NCBI GenBank assembly: GCA_018648605.1
Contig: JABGQU010000003.1
Location: 1-52,510, forward strand
Direction of reading: 5' to 3'
Length of the DNA: 52,510 bases
Source: Anaerolineae bacterium
GTDB lineage: Bacteria; Chloroflexota; Anaerolineae; Anaerolineales; Villigracilaceae
Shown here: positions 8,898-18,387 of the stretch, in pieces
Numbering within the stretch: the first letter of the stretch is position 1
Layout: each line of letters starts with the position of its first letter
Position numbers and translations under genes: made by a program
The notes under the pieces: generated by a model
What the model saw: the letters and a program-made list of their open reading frames with translations, nothing else
The model's database searches: none
Told to the model about the DNA's origin: nothing

Positions 8898-9485
8898 ATG
8901 AATGAACTCCACCATTTCTTACAGACGCGGAGATCCATCCGCCGCTTCAAACCCGATCCTGTACCTGCTCCCGTTATAAAAAGAATTCTCGCCACTGCAA
9001 TATTCGCCCCATCTGCGCATAATTTGCAGCCGTGGCGCTTCGTTCACGTCGAAAGCGATCTCTCCAAAGAGAAGCTCGGCAACGCGTTAACTGAAAAAAT
9101 GCGTACAGATATGGATGCTGAAGGCGCCGACCCAGCCCAAATCCAGAAGCGTGTCGAGATTTCCATCCGCCGTATAGATGAAGCGCCCGTCATAATCTTG
9201 CTTTGCCGCGACGTGACCGCCATCCGTAAAAGTGAACCGGAAGAAGAGATCATGGGTATTCAATCCGCCGCGCTAGGGGGATTACAACTCATGCTCGCCG
9301 CACATGCTGAAGGTGTCGGCGCAAACTGGATCTGCTGGAATCTCTACGCACAAGCAGAAACACGCCTGGCACTCGATTTACCAAAGAGTTGGCAAGCACA
9401 GGCGATGATCTTTCTTGGCTATGCAGATGAAGAGCCAAAAAAGGCTAGCCGGAAATCTGTAGATGAACTGTTAACTCATAGATGA
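8898..9485 (+). CDS. Nitroreductase family protein
   Basis: This 195-residue FMN-binding oxidoreductase opens with the family motif TRRSIRRF, followed by ATIFAPSAHNLQPWRFVHV. It has the later GIQSAALGGLQLMLAAHAEGVGANWI block that forms the FMN and dimer core. Family members reduce nitroaromatics, quinones or enones; the C-terminal half of the F420 ligase FbiB and the BluB protein are relatives. The position among F420 genes makes an FbiB-like link worth considering, but the FbiB N-terminal half is encoded separately here as cofE. I chose the ATG at 8898 over the in-frame upstream start at 8868 because the consensus -10 box lies between them. The product is certain at family level only. Confidence 0.85.
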   Translation: MNELHHFLQTRRSIRRFKPDPVPAPVIKRILATAIFAPSAHNLQPWRFVHVESDLSKEKLGNALTEKMRTDMDAEGADPAQIQKRVEISIRRIDEAPVIILLCRDVTAIRKSEPEEEIMGIQSAALGGLQLMLAAHAEGVGANWICWNLYAQAETRLALDLPKSWQAQAMIFLGYADEEPKKASRKSVDELLTHR

Positions 9486-9507
9486 AGAAATATTGCGAAA
9501 AGTGTAC

Positions 9508-9513
9508 TAAAAT
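9508..9513 (+). promoter_or_regulatory. -10 box close to the diguanylate cyclase start
   Basis: TAAAAT lies nine bases before the ATG at 9523 with no ribosome site, so a leaderless or nearly leaderless transcript is expected. No good -35 box was seen. Confidence 0.4.
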
Positions 9514-9522
9514 CAATACATT

Positions 9523-11079
9523 ATGAATCTCAAGTCATTTTTTGCGCCACCTGTTTTTAGGGGAAATAAAGAAAAAACACTGGAAGCCATCACCCTCAAC
9601 ACCGCGCTCTGGACAGTGATCTCTTTGCTCATTATTATGCAAATTGGAAACTATATCGGGGGAAGAACGCCAGCCTTCATTTCACTCATCAATTATATTT
9701 TCCTTATACTCTGCTTTCTTGCACGTTATGCACTTCACCGTGGCTGGCTAAAATGGGCGAGCATCGTTATGCTAGTTATGCTAGCTCTTGGCATTGCCCA
9801 CATAACAGCCACAATTCTTGCCTTGGGCACCATTCGTACGCCAGCTAGCACAGCCTATATTCTCATCGTCCTTTTTGCCGGGTTTCAATTTGGCAACAAG
9901 GGCATTATTATGTCAATAGTAGGCATTGCCTTTATTCTACTGGCGCTAACTGTTGCCGAAAGCAATCAATTGCTTCGAAAGGCAGATTACAGCGTTGGCA
10001 TAACACAATGGATTTCCTATACGGCCCTCTTTGGTTTGACAGGAAACTTCATGTTTTCTGCAATAAAACTCACTCGGCGTTCATTGCGTCAATCTCAACA
10101 AGAAATTAAACAGCGCAAACGCGCAGAAGATCGTTTGCATATTTTTTCCCGCATCATCGAACAAAATCCGGCTTCTATCATGATAGTAAGCCCCGATGGC
10201 ATCATCGAAGATGTTAACCCGAAGTTTTCAGAGCTAACCGGCTATACAAAAGATGAAGTTTTTGGCGCAAACCCGCGCATTTTACAATCGGGCCTTCACA
10301 CCAAGGGGTTTTATGAAGATATGTGGAGCACAATCTACTCAGGGCAAGAATGGCGCGGCGTATTAAAAAACAGAAAAAAGAGCGGAGAACTATTTTGGGA
10401 AAGGGCCTCTATCTCCCCTGTCTTCAATGAAAAAAAAGAAATCACACACTTTGTCGCGGTAAAAGAAGATATTACAGCACAAAGGGCCGCGCGTAGAAAA
10501 CAAAACGCAACGAACCATCAACTAAAAATACAACTTAAAGAAATCAACAACTTACAAAAAATTCTCAAAAAACAAGCCCTGCACGACCCACTAACTGGCC
10601 TACATAATCGTCGCTATATGGATGAAATGCTAGAAAAGGAATTTTCACGCGCTAAACGTGAAAATTACCCTGTTAGCATCGTCCTCCTGGATATGGATTA
10701 TCTAAAAAACTTCAACGATTCTGGAGGACACGCCACAGGTGATCATGCCTTGCGAACCCTTGCCGCCCAGCTAAAAGCATCGATCCGCCAAGGGGATACA
10801 GTCTGTCGCTATGGCGGCGATGAATTTGCCATTATCTTACCGAAGACAACCAGCAAAGACGCCCTTACCCGCGCTATAGAACTCCAAAAGAGAATGCAAG
10901 GACTAACCCTGCTTTATCGCGCAGAACAAACCTTGCGTATTACCTTCACCGCCGGAATTGCCACTTATCCCACACACGGAAAAACAAGCGAAGAAGTATT
11001 CAATTACGCCGATGTTGCCCTCTATCGCGCCAAATTAAAGGGGCGCGATCGCGTTGAGCTATTTGAACAGACATCATGA
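9523..11079 (+). CDS. Membrane PAS-GGDEF diguanylate cyclase
   Basis: This enzyme makes cyclic-di-GMP from two GTP. Residues 1-190 hold about six hydrophobic membrane segments. A PAS domain follows at about 205-325 (IIEQNPASIMIVSPDG, then the C-terminal VKEDITAQR motif). The GGDEF domain spans about 355-515, with a short helical linker before it. The active loop is intact as GGDEF (about 431-435). The product-inhibition I-site RQGD sits five residues before it, so feedback control by cyclic-di-GMP is expected. The final four bases overlap the cofD start (ATGA), tying its translation to an F420 gene. The signal sensed by the PAS or membrane part is unknown. Confidence 0.93.
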   Translation: MNLKSFFAPPVFRGNKEKTLEAITLNTALWTVISLLIIMQIGNYIGGRTPAFISLINYIFLILCFLARYALHRGWLKWASIVMLVMLALGIAHITATILALGTIRTPASTAYILIVLFAGFQFGNKGIIMSIVGIAFILLALTVAESNQLLRKADYSVGITQWISYTALFGLTGNFMFSAIKLTRRSLRQSQQEIKQRKRAEDRLHIFSRIIEQNPASIMIVSPDGIIEDVNPKFSELTGYTKDEVFGANPRILQSGLHTKGFYEDMWSTIYSGQEWRGVLKNRKKSGELFWERASISPVFNEKKEITHFVAVKEDITAQRAARRKQNATNHQLKIQLKEINNLQKILKKQALHDPLTGLHNRRYMDEMLEKEFSRAKRENYPVSIVLLDMDYLKNFNDSGGHATGDHALRTLAAQLKASIRQGDTVCRYGGDEFAIILPKTTSKDALTRAIELQKRMQGLTLLYRAEQTLRITFTAGIATYPTHGKTSEEVFNYADVALYRAKLKGRDRVELFEQTS

Positions 11080-12008
11080 AAATAGCAGCTCTCGCTGGAG
11101 GTGTTGGCGGCGCAAAGCTTGCGCATGGCCTCGCCCAAATTCTCCCACAAAAAAAACTTACTATCATCGTCAACACCGGCGATGATTTTGAATATCTCGG
11201 GCTATCCATCTCGCCCGATCTCGACACCGTTTGTTATACACTGGCAGGATTAGCAAATCCCGTTACGGGATGGGGGCGGATAGACGAAACATGGAATACC
11301 TTCGACAATATCGCAAAACTTGGGGGACAAACCTGGTTTCGGCTTGGCGACCGTGACCTAGGCACCCATCTGGAGAGAACATTTCGCCGCAAACGTGGCG
11401 ACAAGCTTTCAACCATTACGCAAGATTTTTGCCACGCTTGGAGCGTGAAGCACCGCATCCTACCAATGACAGATGAGCCTGTTTATACAATGGTGAATAC
11501 CCTTGAGCAGGGCGAACTCCCTTTTCAGGAATACTTTGTCCATCAACGTTGTAAACCGACCGTAAGCGGGTTTCGTTTTGACGGTGTGGAGAAAGCACGT
11601 CCTGCGCCAGGAGTTCTTGAAGCCATCAACAATGCCGATGCGGTGGTCTTTTGCCCATCCAACCCTTGGGTGAGTATTGATCCTATTTTAACGGTAGCAG
11701 GCCTTAGGCCCGCGTGCGAAGCGAAGCCCGTCGTAGCCGTCTCTCCAATTATTGGCGGGCAAGCACTAAAAGGTCCCGCCGCAAAGATGTATCGGGAGTT
11801 GAGCATCCAGCCTTCTGCGCTAGCTGTAGCGCGGCATTATGCTGATCTACTGGACGGTTTTGTCTTTGACAAGGTCGATTCAGACAGCAATCTGTCTATA
11901 CAAGAAATGAATATAACAACCCTACTCACTAACAGTATTATGGAGGACATGGCCGGTCGTCGTCGCCTCGCAAAAGATGTGATAGACTTTGTAAACACCC
12001 TTCTTTGA
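11076..12008 (+). CDS. cofD: 2-phospho-L-lactate transferase, F420 biosynthesis
   Basis: CofD (FbiA in actinobacteria) transfers the phospholactyl, phosphoenolpyruvyl or phosphoglyceryl group from a GDP-activated donor onto the deazaflavin Fo, giving (dehydro-)F420-0. The 310-residue protein opens with the family signature AALAGGVGGAKLAHGL and contains VNTGDDFEYLGLSISPDLDT near residues 32-51 and FCPSNPWVSIDPIL near 190-203. The length and motif order are normal. Its ATG overlaps the stop of the diguanylate cyclase, and cofC follows ten bases after its stop. Which donor is used cannot be read from the sequence. Confidence 0.96.
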   Translation: MKIAALAGGVGGAKLAHGLAQILPQKKLTIIVNTGDDFEYLGLSISPDLDTVCYTLAGLANPVTGWGRIDETWNTFDNIAKLGGQTWFRLGDRDLGTHLERTFRRKRGDKLSTITQDFCHAWSVKHRILPMTDEPVYTMVNTLEQGELPFQEYFVHQRCKPTVSGFRFDGVEKARPAPGVLEAINNADAVVFCPSNPWVSIDPILTVAGLRPACEAKPVVAVSPIIGGQALKGPAAKMYRELSIQPSALAVARHYADLLDGFVFDKVDSDSNLSIQEMNITTLLTNSIMEDMAGRRRLAKDVIDFVNTLL

Positions 12009-12018
12009 GAGGCTATCT

Positions 12019-12639
12019 ATGACCATTTGGGCAATTGTGCCTGTAAAACCTTTAAGGCGCGGTAAATCACGCCTTGCTGAAATGCTAAGTGAAGATGAGC
12101 GTGCGGAATTAAATAGTCGCCTGCTCACACATACCCTGGAAACCCTGAAAAACACCCCTGATGTTGAAGAAGTATTAGTTGTTAGTCGTGACCCGAAAGC
12201 ATTGGCAATTGCTCACGATCTTAATGCACGCACAATTCTCGAAAATGGCTCTCCACAATTAAATACAGCTCTAGCGCGCGCAACAGCCGTTGCGAAAATG
12301 TACACAACCAACGGTGTTTTAGTGCTACCGGCAGACTTGCCTTTGATCTCGCAAGAAGATGTAGAGAAGTTGATCGCTGCTGCCAATGAGCATAAACGCG
12401 TTGTTGTGATCACACCTGATCGCCATAAAAATGGCACGAACGCCTTGCTCATTTCACCTGCGGGAATGATTGAGTACGATTATGGGGAAAATTCTTTTAA
12501 CCGCCACTGTGAACGCGCTCGCGAGGCTGGTGCAAGGCTCGAAATTTGTGAGCTGCCTTCAATTGAGCTTGACTTAGACTTACCTGAAGATTTAGAATTG
12601 GTTGCTGAAAAGATTAATTTTTCATTTACAAGTAAGTAA
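12019..12639 (+). CDS. cofC: 2-phospholactate guanylyltransferase, F420 biosynthesis
   Basis: CofC activates 2-phospholactate (or phosphoenolpyruvate or 3-phosphoglycerate in some bacteria) with GTP to give the donor that CofD uses. The 206-residue protein starts with WAIVPVKPLRRGKSRLA, the nucleotidyltransferase signature, and has VLPADLPLIS near residues 94-103 and NGTNALLISP near 137-146. These fit the family in order and spacing. A GAGGCT element before the ATG is a modest ribosome site. The gene closes the plus-strand run of F420 genes; ygfK follows after 107 bases with its own strong ribosome site. Confidence 0.94.
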   Translation: MTIWAIVPVKPLRRGKSRLAEMLSEDERAELNSRLLTHTLETLKNTPDVEEVLVVSRDPKALAIAHDLNARTILENGSPQLNTALARATAVAKMYTTNGVLVLPADLPLISQEDVEKLIAAANEHKRVVVITPDRHKNGTNALLISPAGMIEYDYGENSFNRHCERAREAGARLEICELPSIELDLDLPEDLELVAEKINFSFTSK

Positions 12640-12746
12640 GTGTTCCTATTGTCTTACGATAGGGAGAATGGGGGAAGAATGCGAATAGTTTGTATCCTTT
12701 GTAGTTCACCAATGCAAAATATTTATGTTTTGAAAAGGAGAATATT

Positions 12747-15700
12747 ATGAGTGATGTAATGCGCCCCATCAAATTCAAAAGCCTTTTACGCTGGATGATC
12801 GATGAGTACGCAAGCCAGAAAAGTATTTTTACTATTCCTGAAGGAAAGTTTTATTATAAAAAAGACAAAGCCTATTTCGAGATATTTGGCGAAAAATGTG
12901 AAACGGCTATTGGCCCGGCAGCGGGACCTGCCACCCAGCAAGCCATGAACTTGGCTGTATCGTATCTCACAGGCGGACGTTTCTTTGAGTTGAAAACCGT
13001 CCAGATTTTGGATGCGCTCGAAGTAGAAAAGCCTTGTATTGACATCCCCGACGAGGGCTACAACACCGAGTGGTCAACTGAATTTAGCGTGCCCGAAGCT
13101 TTTGATGAATATGTTAAAGGCTGGTTCCTTGTCCACATTCTAGACAAAATGCTCGGCATCTCACAACTTGGCGAACGCGGCTTCGTCTTCAACATGAGCG
13201 TTGGCTACGATCTTGAAGGCATCAAATCTCCAAAAATTGACAACTTTATTGAAGGTCTAAAAGACGCTTCTGAAACAGAGATTTTCCAGGAATGTGTACG
13301 CGACCTGAAAGCCGCCATCGAAGCCGGAAGAATCCCCAATATCAGCGAGCCCGCTTTTGCAGACTCTATTTCGCCGAAGATTTCCAACTCCATTACGCTC
13401 TCGACGATGCACGGAACGCCGCCGGACGAGCAAGAAGGAATTTGCCGTTATCTGATCGGCGAGAAGAAGGTGCATACTTTCGTCAAATTGAACCCAACTT
13501 TGCTTGGCTACGAATATGTGCAAGATATCTTCGATCAGCAGGAATTTGACCACATTCAACTCAAGGAAGAATCCTTCTCGCACGATATGCAATATGATGA
13601 TGCGGTTACGATGATCCGCTCATTGCAGGCTTACGCTAAAGAGGTCGGCGTAGATTTTGGAATCAAGCTGACCAATACGCTTGCCGTTGTTAATGACAGA
13701 GGCGCGCTGCCCACCGACGAAATGTATATGAGCGGGCGCGCGCTTTATCCGCTGACGGTGAATTTGACTAACAAACTCGCACAGGAATTCGAGGGCGAGA
13801 TCGCCATTTCGTATTCGGGTGGCGCGACCTATTTCAATATCGAAGAACTGTTTACAGCCGGTATCAAGCCGATCACACTGGCGACCGACTTATTGAAGCC
13901 GGGCGGATATTCACGACTGAATCAACTGTCAACCGTTCTCGAACGCCCGATGGCAGAAAATCCCGCAGGAGGAATTGATCTAAAAAAACTGCAGAGTGTT
14001 GCTGCCAATTCCATCACCGATGAACGCTACAACAAAGAAGCCAAGCCCTCTGCGCCGATGAAAACCGACGAGAAACTTGGTCTGCTCGATTGTTTTGTCG
14101 CCCCCTGTATTGTGGCATGCCCCGTCCATCAGGATGTGCCCGAATATATCCAATTGATCGCCGAAAATCGCTTTGCGGAAGCCTACGAGCTAATTATTTC
14201 CTCGAATGCGATGCCCTTTGTAACGGGATATATTTGCGAAAGTGCCTGCGAATTAAAATGCGTGCGAAACGATTATGAAGAAACGGTACGCATCCGTGAC
14301 CTGAAGAGGATTGCCTCCGAAAGAGGATTTGACGAAGTAATGAGCAACCTCGCGCCGAAAGTGCCCCATCGAGATGCAAAGGTAGCGGTCATTGGCGCAG
14401 GTCCGGCTGGATTATCTTCCGCCTACTTCCTTGGACGTGAAGGCTTCGACGTGACTGTCTTCGACAAAACTGACAAGATCGGCGGCATGGTCACACATGG
14501 TATCGCTGACTATCGCGTGCCTGATGAAGCCATCGAAAACGATATTGAGTTGGTCAAGAAAATGGGCACAAAATTTGAATTGAATTGTGACCCACAAATT
14601 GACGTGCAAAAGCTAAAAGACGATGGTTTCAAATATGTCCATCTCGCCATTGGGGCATGGAAATCTCGTGACTTGCCCATCGAAGGCGAAACCGACAAAG
14701 TGCTCGGTGCGATCAAATTCCTGACGCAATTCACCGATGATCCCACCCCAATTCGACTCGGTAGAAACGTAGCGATTATCGGCGCAGGCAACTCCGCGAT
14801 GGATGCCGCACGTGCTGCCCTGCGCATTACTGGCGTAGAAAATGTCTATATTATTTACAGGCGCTCACGCAAAGAAATGCCGGCTACCCGTGAAGAATAT
14901 CTGGAAACCACGCACGATGGTGCAACCTTCCATGAGTTGGTCAACCCCGTCAGTTTGCATGATGGCGTGCTGAAATGCCAGCAAATGAAACTTGGCGCAA
15001 AAGATGCCAGCGGGCGCAGACGACCGATCCCTGTAGATGGAGATTTTGTAAACTTCGAGATCGACACCGTCATCACCGCCATCGGCGAATTGGTCGAATA
15101 TGAATTGCTCGAAAAGAACGAGCTCGTTCCCGACGAAAAAGGCGATATCCCGGTCAACGAATACCACGAAACCGACGTTGAAAATGTTTATCTCGGCGGT
15201 GATGCTTATCGTGGTCCTTCTTCGATCATCGAAGCAATTGCTGACGGACGCGCGGTTGCAGAGGGCATTATCGAAAAAGAGAACGTTACGCACGCCCCGA
15301 TCAAGATTGCAGACGAATATGCCTTTGATAGCGAAAAACGCTTTGGAGAAATCGCCGAGCGTAAAGCGGAACTCAAACCACAAGTCTCGCTTGAAGAATT
15401 CGACATGGATTTCAGTACTGCCGCAAACCGCTGTCTTTCCTGCAATATCGTTTGCAACAAATGCGTAGAAGTCTGCCCGAATATCGCCAACCTGCCCATC
15501 AAAGTGGAAGGTTTCCGTGACCCCAATCAGATTTTGCATATTGAAGGTCTTTGTAACGAATGTGGTAACTGCGCCGTCTTCTGTCCTTACGACAGTGACC
15601 CCGCCAAAGACAAATTCACACTCTACTGGACAGTGGATGAATTTGAAAAAGGTCATCACGAGGGCTACGTTTATACATCTGATAATACGCTGAAGATGCG

Positions 15701-15860
15701 TCACCGCGAAGATATATACGATCTCGTTCTTGAAAATGGCGTGGTCAGCTTCGCAGATGCTTCATTCCAAGGCAGCGAAGAAATGCACGGGCTGCTAAAG
15801 ATGATCAGCACTGTCGAGAACGAATATCCTTATATTCTGCACCTTGACCCTGTAGTATAA
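12747..15860 (+). CDS. ygfK: YgfK-type putative selenate reductase flavoprotein
   Basis: This 1037-residue iron-sulfur flavoprotein matches the YgfK family, named 'putative selenate reductase subunit' from E. coli and usually found with selenium-dependent molybdenum hydroxylases. Residues 1-440 form a dihydroorotate/dihydropyrimidine-dehydrogenase-like barrel. Residues about 448-520 carry the Cys-rich N-terminal Fe-S domain of glutamate-synthase-type reductases ([12 protein letters not shown], then CESACELKC). An FAD motif [12 protein letters not shown] is near 545, an NAD(P)H motif [12 protein letters not shown] near 675, and two ferredoxin-type 4Fe-4S motifs ([16 protein letters not shown] and [14 protein letters not shown]) near 895-950. 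It should pass electrons between NAD(P)H and a partner. The other candidate partners here are the FAD subunit at 18.9 kb and the Mo subunit at 25.6 kb. AAGGAG precedes the ATG, and a perfect terminator follows the stop. Confidence 0.93.
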   Translation: MSDVMRPIKFKSLLRWMIDEYASQKSIFTIPEGKFYYKKDKAYFEIFGEKCETAIGPAAGPATQQAMNLAVSYLTGGRFFELKTVQILDALEVEKPCIDIPDEGYNTEWSTEFSVPEAFDEYVKGWFLVHILDKMLGISQLGERGFVFNMSVGYDLEGIKSPKIDNFIEGLKDASETEIFQECVRDLKAAIEAGRIPNISEPAFADSISPKISNSITLSTMHGTPPDEQEGICRYLIGEKKVHTFVKLNPTLLGYEYVQDIFDQQEFDHIQLKEESFSHDMQYDDAVTMIRSLQAYAKEVGVDFGIKLTNTLAVVNDRGALPTDEMYMSGRALYPLTVNLTNKLAQEFEGEIAISYSGGATYFNIEELFTAGIKPITLATDLLKPGGYSRLNQLSTVLERPMAENPAGGIDLKKLQSVAANSITDERYNKEAKPSAPMKTDEKLGLLDCFVAPCIVACPVHQDVPEYIQLIAENRFAEAYELIISSNAMPFVTGYICESACELKCVRNDYEETVRIRDLKRIASERGFDEVMSNLAPKVPHRDAKVAVIGAGPAGLSSAYFLGREGFDVTVFDKTDKIGGMVTHGIADYRVPDEAIENDIELVKKMGTKFELNCDPQIDVQKLKDDGFKYVHLAIGAWKSRDLPIEGETDKVLGAIKFLTQFTDDPTPIRLGRNVAIIGAGNSAMDAARAALRITGVENVYIIYRRSRKEMPATREEYLETTHDGATFHELVNPVSLHDGVLKCQQMKLGAKDASGRRRPIPVDGDFVNFEIDTVITAIGELVEYELLEKNELVPDEKGDIPVNEYHETDVENVYLGGDAYRGPSSIIEAIADGRAVAEGIIEKENVTHAPIKIADEYAFDSEKRFGEIAERKAELKPQVSLEEFDMDFSTAANRCLSCNIVCNKCVEVCPNIANLPIKVEGFRDPNQILHIEGLCNECGNCAVFCPYDSDPAKDKFTLYWTVDEFEKGHHEGYVYTSDNTLKMRHREDIYDLVLENGVVSFADASFQGSEEMHGLLKMISTVENEYPYILHLDPVV

Positions 15861-15869
15861 AAACTATGC

Positions 15870-15911
15870 AAAAGGTGTAATACACTCTAATAAGTGTATT
15901 GCACCTTTTTT
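15870..15911 (+). terminator. Rho-independent terminator after ygfK
   Basis: A 17-pair stem (15870-15886 against 15893-15909, one G-U pair) has a six-base loop and ends in a run of six T. It lies ten bases after the ygfK stop and ends only seven bases before the next start codon. Confidence 0.9.
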
Positions 15912-15917
15912 AACTTC

Positions 15918-16280
15918 ATGCTTTTCGACCAAACAGTCACCTTCCTTCACACCAGCAACCTGAAAGCCATCGCTCAGTTTTACGAAGAAATTCTCGAGCT
16001 CCCTCTCGTGCGAGATCAGGGCGTTTGCCGTATCTACAAAACCAGCGCAGATGGCTATCTCGGATTCTGTACACACCTTGAAATGCCACACAAAGAAGGC
16101 ATTATCCTGACCCTCGTCAGCGATGACGTAAATGGCTGGCATGAACGCTTGCTGAAAAAGGGTGTAGAAATTCCTGAACCGCCAACTCACAACGCTAAAT
16201 ATCAGATATATCACTTCTTTTTCAAAGACCCTAATGGTTACACGCTTGAAATTCAACGCTTTGATGAGAGATTGGGATAA
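15918..16280 (+). CDS. VOC (glyoxalase/bleomycin resistance) family protein
   Basis: This 120-residue protein has the vicinal-oxygen-chelate fold, seen in TVTFLHTSNLKAIAQFYEEILELPLV at the start and FFKDPNGYTLEIQRF at the end. The final Glu in the TLEIQ strand is a usual metal ligand. Members include glyoxalases, dioxygenases and antibiotic-binding proteins; no specific activity can be assigned. I chose the ATG at 15918. An in-frame GTG at 15894 falls inside the ygfK terminator stem and is unlikely. No ribosome site is visible before 15918, so translation may be weak or depend on read-through of the terminator. Confidence 0.75.
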   Translation: MLFDQTVTFLHTSNLKAIAQFYEEILELPLVRDQGVCRIYKTSADGYLGFCTHLEMPHKEGIILTLVSDDVNGWHERLLKKGVEIPEPPTHNAKYQIYHFFFKDPNGYTLEIQRFDERLG

Positions 16281-16346
16281 GGACGCAATACCCACTATGG
16301 TATTTAGCACATCTATGATTCTCAAAGAACTGGCGAGAAAATATTT

Positions 16347-18380
16347 ATGAAGCCAACCATCTCGAAAAAAATTAAAATTCCAGAGCTTGTTATTCATAAA
16401 GTTTTTTTCTTGGCAATCCTGCTGGAAAGCTCTATTCTCTTTCTCTTACTAGCCCTTCATCCATCAAGTGTTGCAGGGAGAGCAATTTGGCTATACTCAG
16501 TTCCGCGCTTTTTGGAACTGAGTATTATTCTCACCGTAGCTATTTTCGCAGGCTGGTGCCTTAGAAGCCTAGCTGCGCAAACGTGGAGAGATAAACTCAA
16601 TAAATTAGCAACCAATTCATCCTGGAATGAAATTTTCATTTTTGGAGGATTTTTAGCTTTAATAATAAGCCGTCTTGCTATCATAATTCTGCAAGCATTT
16701 TCAGAAAGCCCTGATTTACGCCATCTGCTTGGTTACGCGACGCACCTCCGCCCTCTGGCATTCTTCTTCTCATTAATTGGTTTCGAGATAACAATTTGGG
16801 CACTCTGTATAAACAAAGATAATATACTTCACATCCTGAGTATAAAAAAACAATATTTTAACCGTGTCATAACCTTATGGGGTCTGCTCAGTATCACGGT
16901 TATCTTTAGCATCTTTTTTGAAGATTTTATGGCATTGCAAAAAATAACCACTCCTTATTCCCCTGTTTTAGAATGGGGAATTTTTCTTGGATGGGTTTTA
17001 GCAACGATCATCATGATGTTTTTTTTAGCACTCAGAGAACCACGCATACATAAAAAACAGGCTTTCTTTATCGCTTTCTTGATAGCTGTGTCGGCTTTTT
17101 TGTTTCAAATTAGCCTTCAATCTATTATGCGCCCCTACGCAAAAGACAGCTTTTATTTCCAAGAGTGGTCGTCAGAAGCTATGATACAAACTGTATCTTT
17201 AAAGGATCTCCAAAGGAATCCACTGGAAACACTCAACAATATTCATACAAAGCCCCCCGGATTCGATGCGATCAGAGCTATTCTTGTTCATTTATGGCCA
17301 GCACAAGATGCGCTTGGTGCTCTTTTGCATGTTGATTTTCTACTCTACAAATTATGGACTGTACTCTACAGCATTCTGGGAGCCATTGCCTTTTTGTGGC
17401 TATCTCAACTGACCGAAATAAAAGTGGCCCTTATTGCAACTTTTATTCTTCTTCTTCACCCCGCTACACTCCTTTACTCAACATTGTTGGATAGTAATTT
17501 CCTAACGACTTTTCTCGTTTTTGTCTTTTGTTATTTAATGTGGAAAATCAAAAACGAATATCGCGTTCATCTATTCATCGTGGTACTTGCAACGCTAGCA
17601 CTTTTCTTTACCAGAGCTATTTTCCAATACCCTTTTATTATTGTTGTCGGATCATCTCTTTTCTTGCTTAGGATACAAAAACGAAAAGTTTTGGTTTTTC
17701 TTTTAATTACAGCAAGCATTGTTGGCCTATACGGAGCTAAGCAATATCATAAGTTTGGCATTCTTTCAGCTTCATCCTTTACCGGAGTGAATTTAAATCG
17801 CTCCGTTGGCAATCCAAACTTCATAAACTATTGGACACTTGATATTGATTTTCAAGAACAGGATAGCTCCCTGCCGAAAACCCTTACAAGGATCAAGAAA
17901 GTAGATGGTTCGCCAAACTTTAATCACATCCAATATCTAGCGTACAACCAGGAACTTATCGAAGATTTCAAAGAATATATCTTTGCAACACCTGTATCCA
18001 AGATCACCATATCTTACTGGGAAAATGTGCAGATCTATTTCGAACCTTCCAGCCAATACAATACGGAACACGCGATCATCGATCGCATTCCATGGAAAGG
18101 CTTTTATGATCGTATCTTTTCAACTCCTGTTTTTCCTGGACTGCTTTTAGTCTTTGGAATACCATGGCTAAAAAAAGTAGTAAAAGAAAAAGACTATCTC
18201 GCAAGTATAGGACTGGTGCTCCCCGGGCTATATATCTTTTTCATTACAGTGTTATTTGAGAAGGGCGAAAATATGCGTTTTAAATTCTTCCTGGAGCCTA
18301 TATTATTTATTTTCCTGGTTTCCCAACTGTATGACCTAGGCAAAAATATCCGCGCTAAACTCTCAACAAAGTCCACATAG
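16347..18380 (+). CDS. GT-C-like multi-spanning membrane protein
   Basis: This 677-residue integral membrane protein has about fourteen hydrophobic segments. The layout, with a large loop after the early segments (NNIHTKPPGFDAIRAIL near residue 300) and a soluble C-terminal part, recalls GT-C fold glycosyltransferases of the ArnT/PMT type, in which a KPP motif is common. It would then move a sugar from a lipid carrier at the outer membrane face, but that is inferred from shape and one motif. The stretch is visibly richer in A and T than its neighbours and uses more AT-ending codons, so it may be a later arrival. The hotdog gene follows after seven bases. Confidence 0.55.
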   Translation: MKPTISKKIKIPELVIHKVFFLAILLESSILFLLLALHPSSVAGRAIWLYSVPRFLELSIILTVAIFAGWCLRSLAAQTWRDKLNKLATNSSWNEIFIFGGFLALIISRLAIIILQAFSESPDLRHLLGYATHLRPLAFFFSLIGFEITIWALCINKDNILHILSIKKQYFNRVITLWGLLSITVIFSIFFEDFMALQKITTPYSPVLEWGIFLGWVLATIIMMFFLALREPRIHKKQAFFIAFLIAVSAFLFQISLQSIMRPYAKDSFYFQEWSSEAMIQTVSLKDLQRNPLETLNNIHTKPPGFDAIRAILVHLWPAQDALGALLHVDFLLYKLWTVLYSILGAIAFLWLSQLTEIKVALIATFILLLHPATLLYSTLLDSNFLTTFLVFVFCYLMWKIKNEYRVHLFIVVLATLALFFTRAIFQYPFIIVVGSSLFLLRIQKRKVLVFLLITASIVGLYGAKQYHKFGILSASSFTGVNLNRSVGNPNFINYWTLDIDFQEQDSSLPKTLTRIKKVDGSPNFNHIQYLAYNQELIEDFKEYIFATPVSKITISYWENVQIYFEPSSQYNTEHAIIDRIPWKGFYDRIFSTPVFPGLLLVFGIPWLKKVVKEKDYLASIGLVLPGLYIFFITVLFEKGENMRFKFFLEPILFIFLVSQLYDLGKNIRAKLSTKST

Positions 18381-18387
18381 GTAAAAT

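Noticed and set aside
12640-12746. Possible riboswitch before ygfK
   Set aside because: Only a weak five-pair hairpin (CCTAT/ATAGG) is seen, and no known molybdenum-cofactor or other riboswitch core can be recognised in 107 bases.
14865-15704. Long minus-strand open frame opposite ygfK
   Set aside because: The plus-strand protein has continuous family motifs across the same bases; the antisense frame shows no domain and no start signals.
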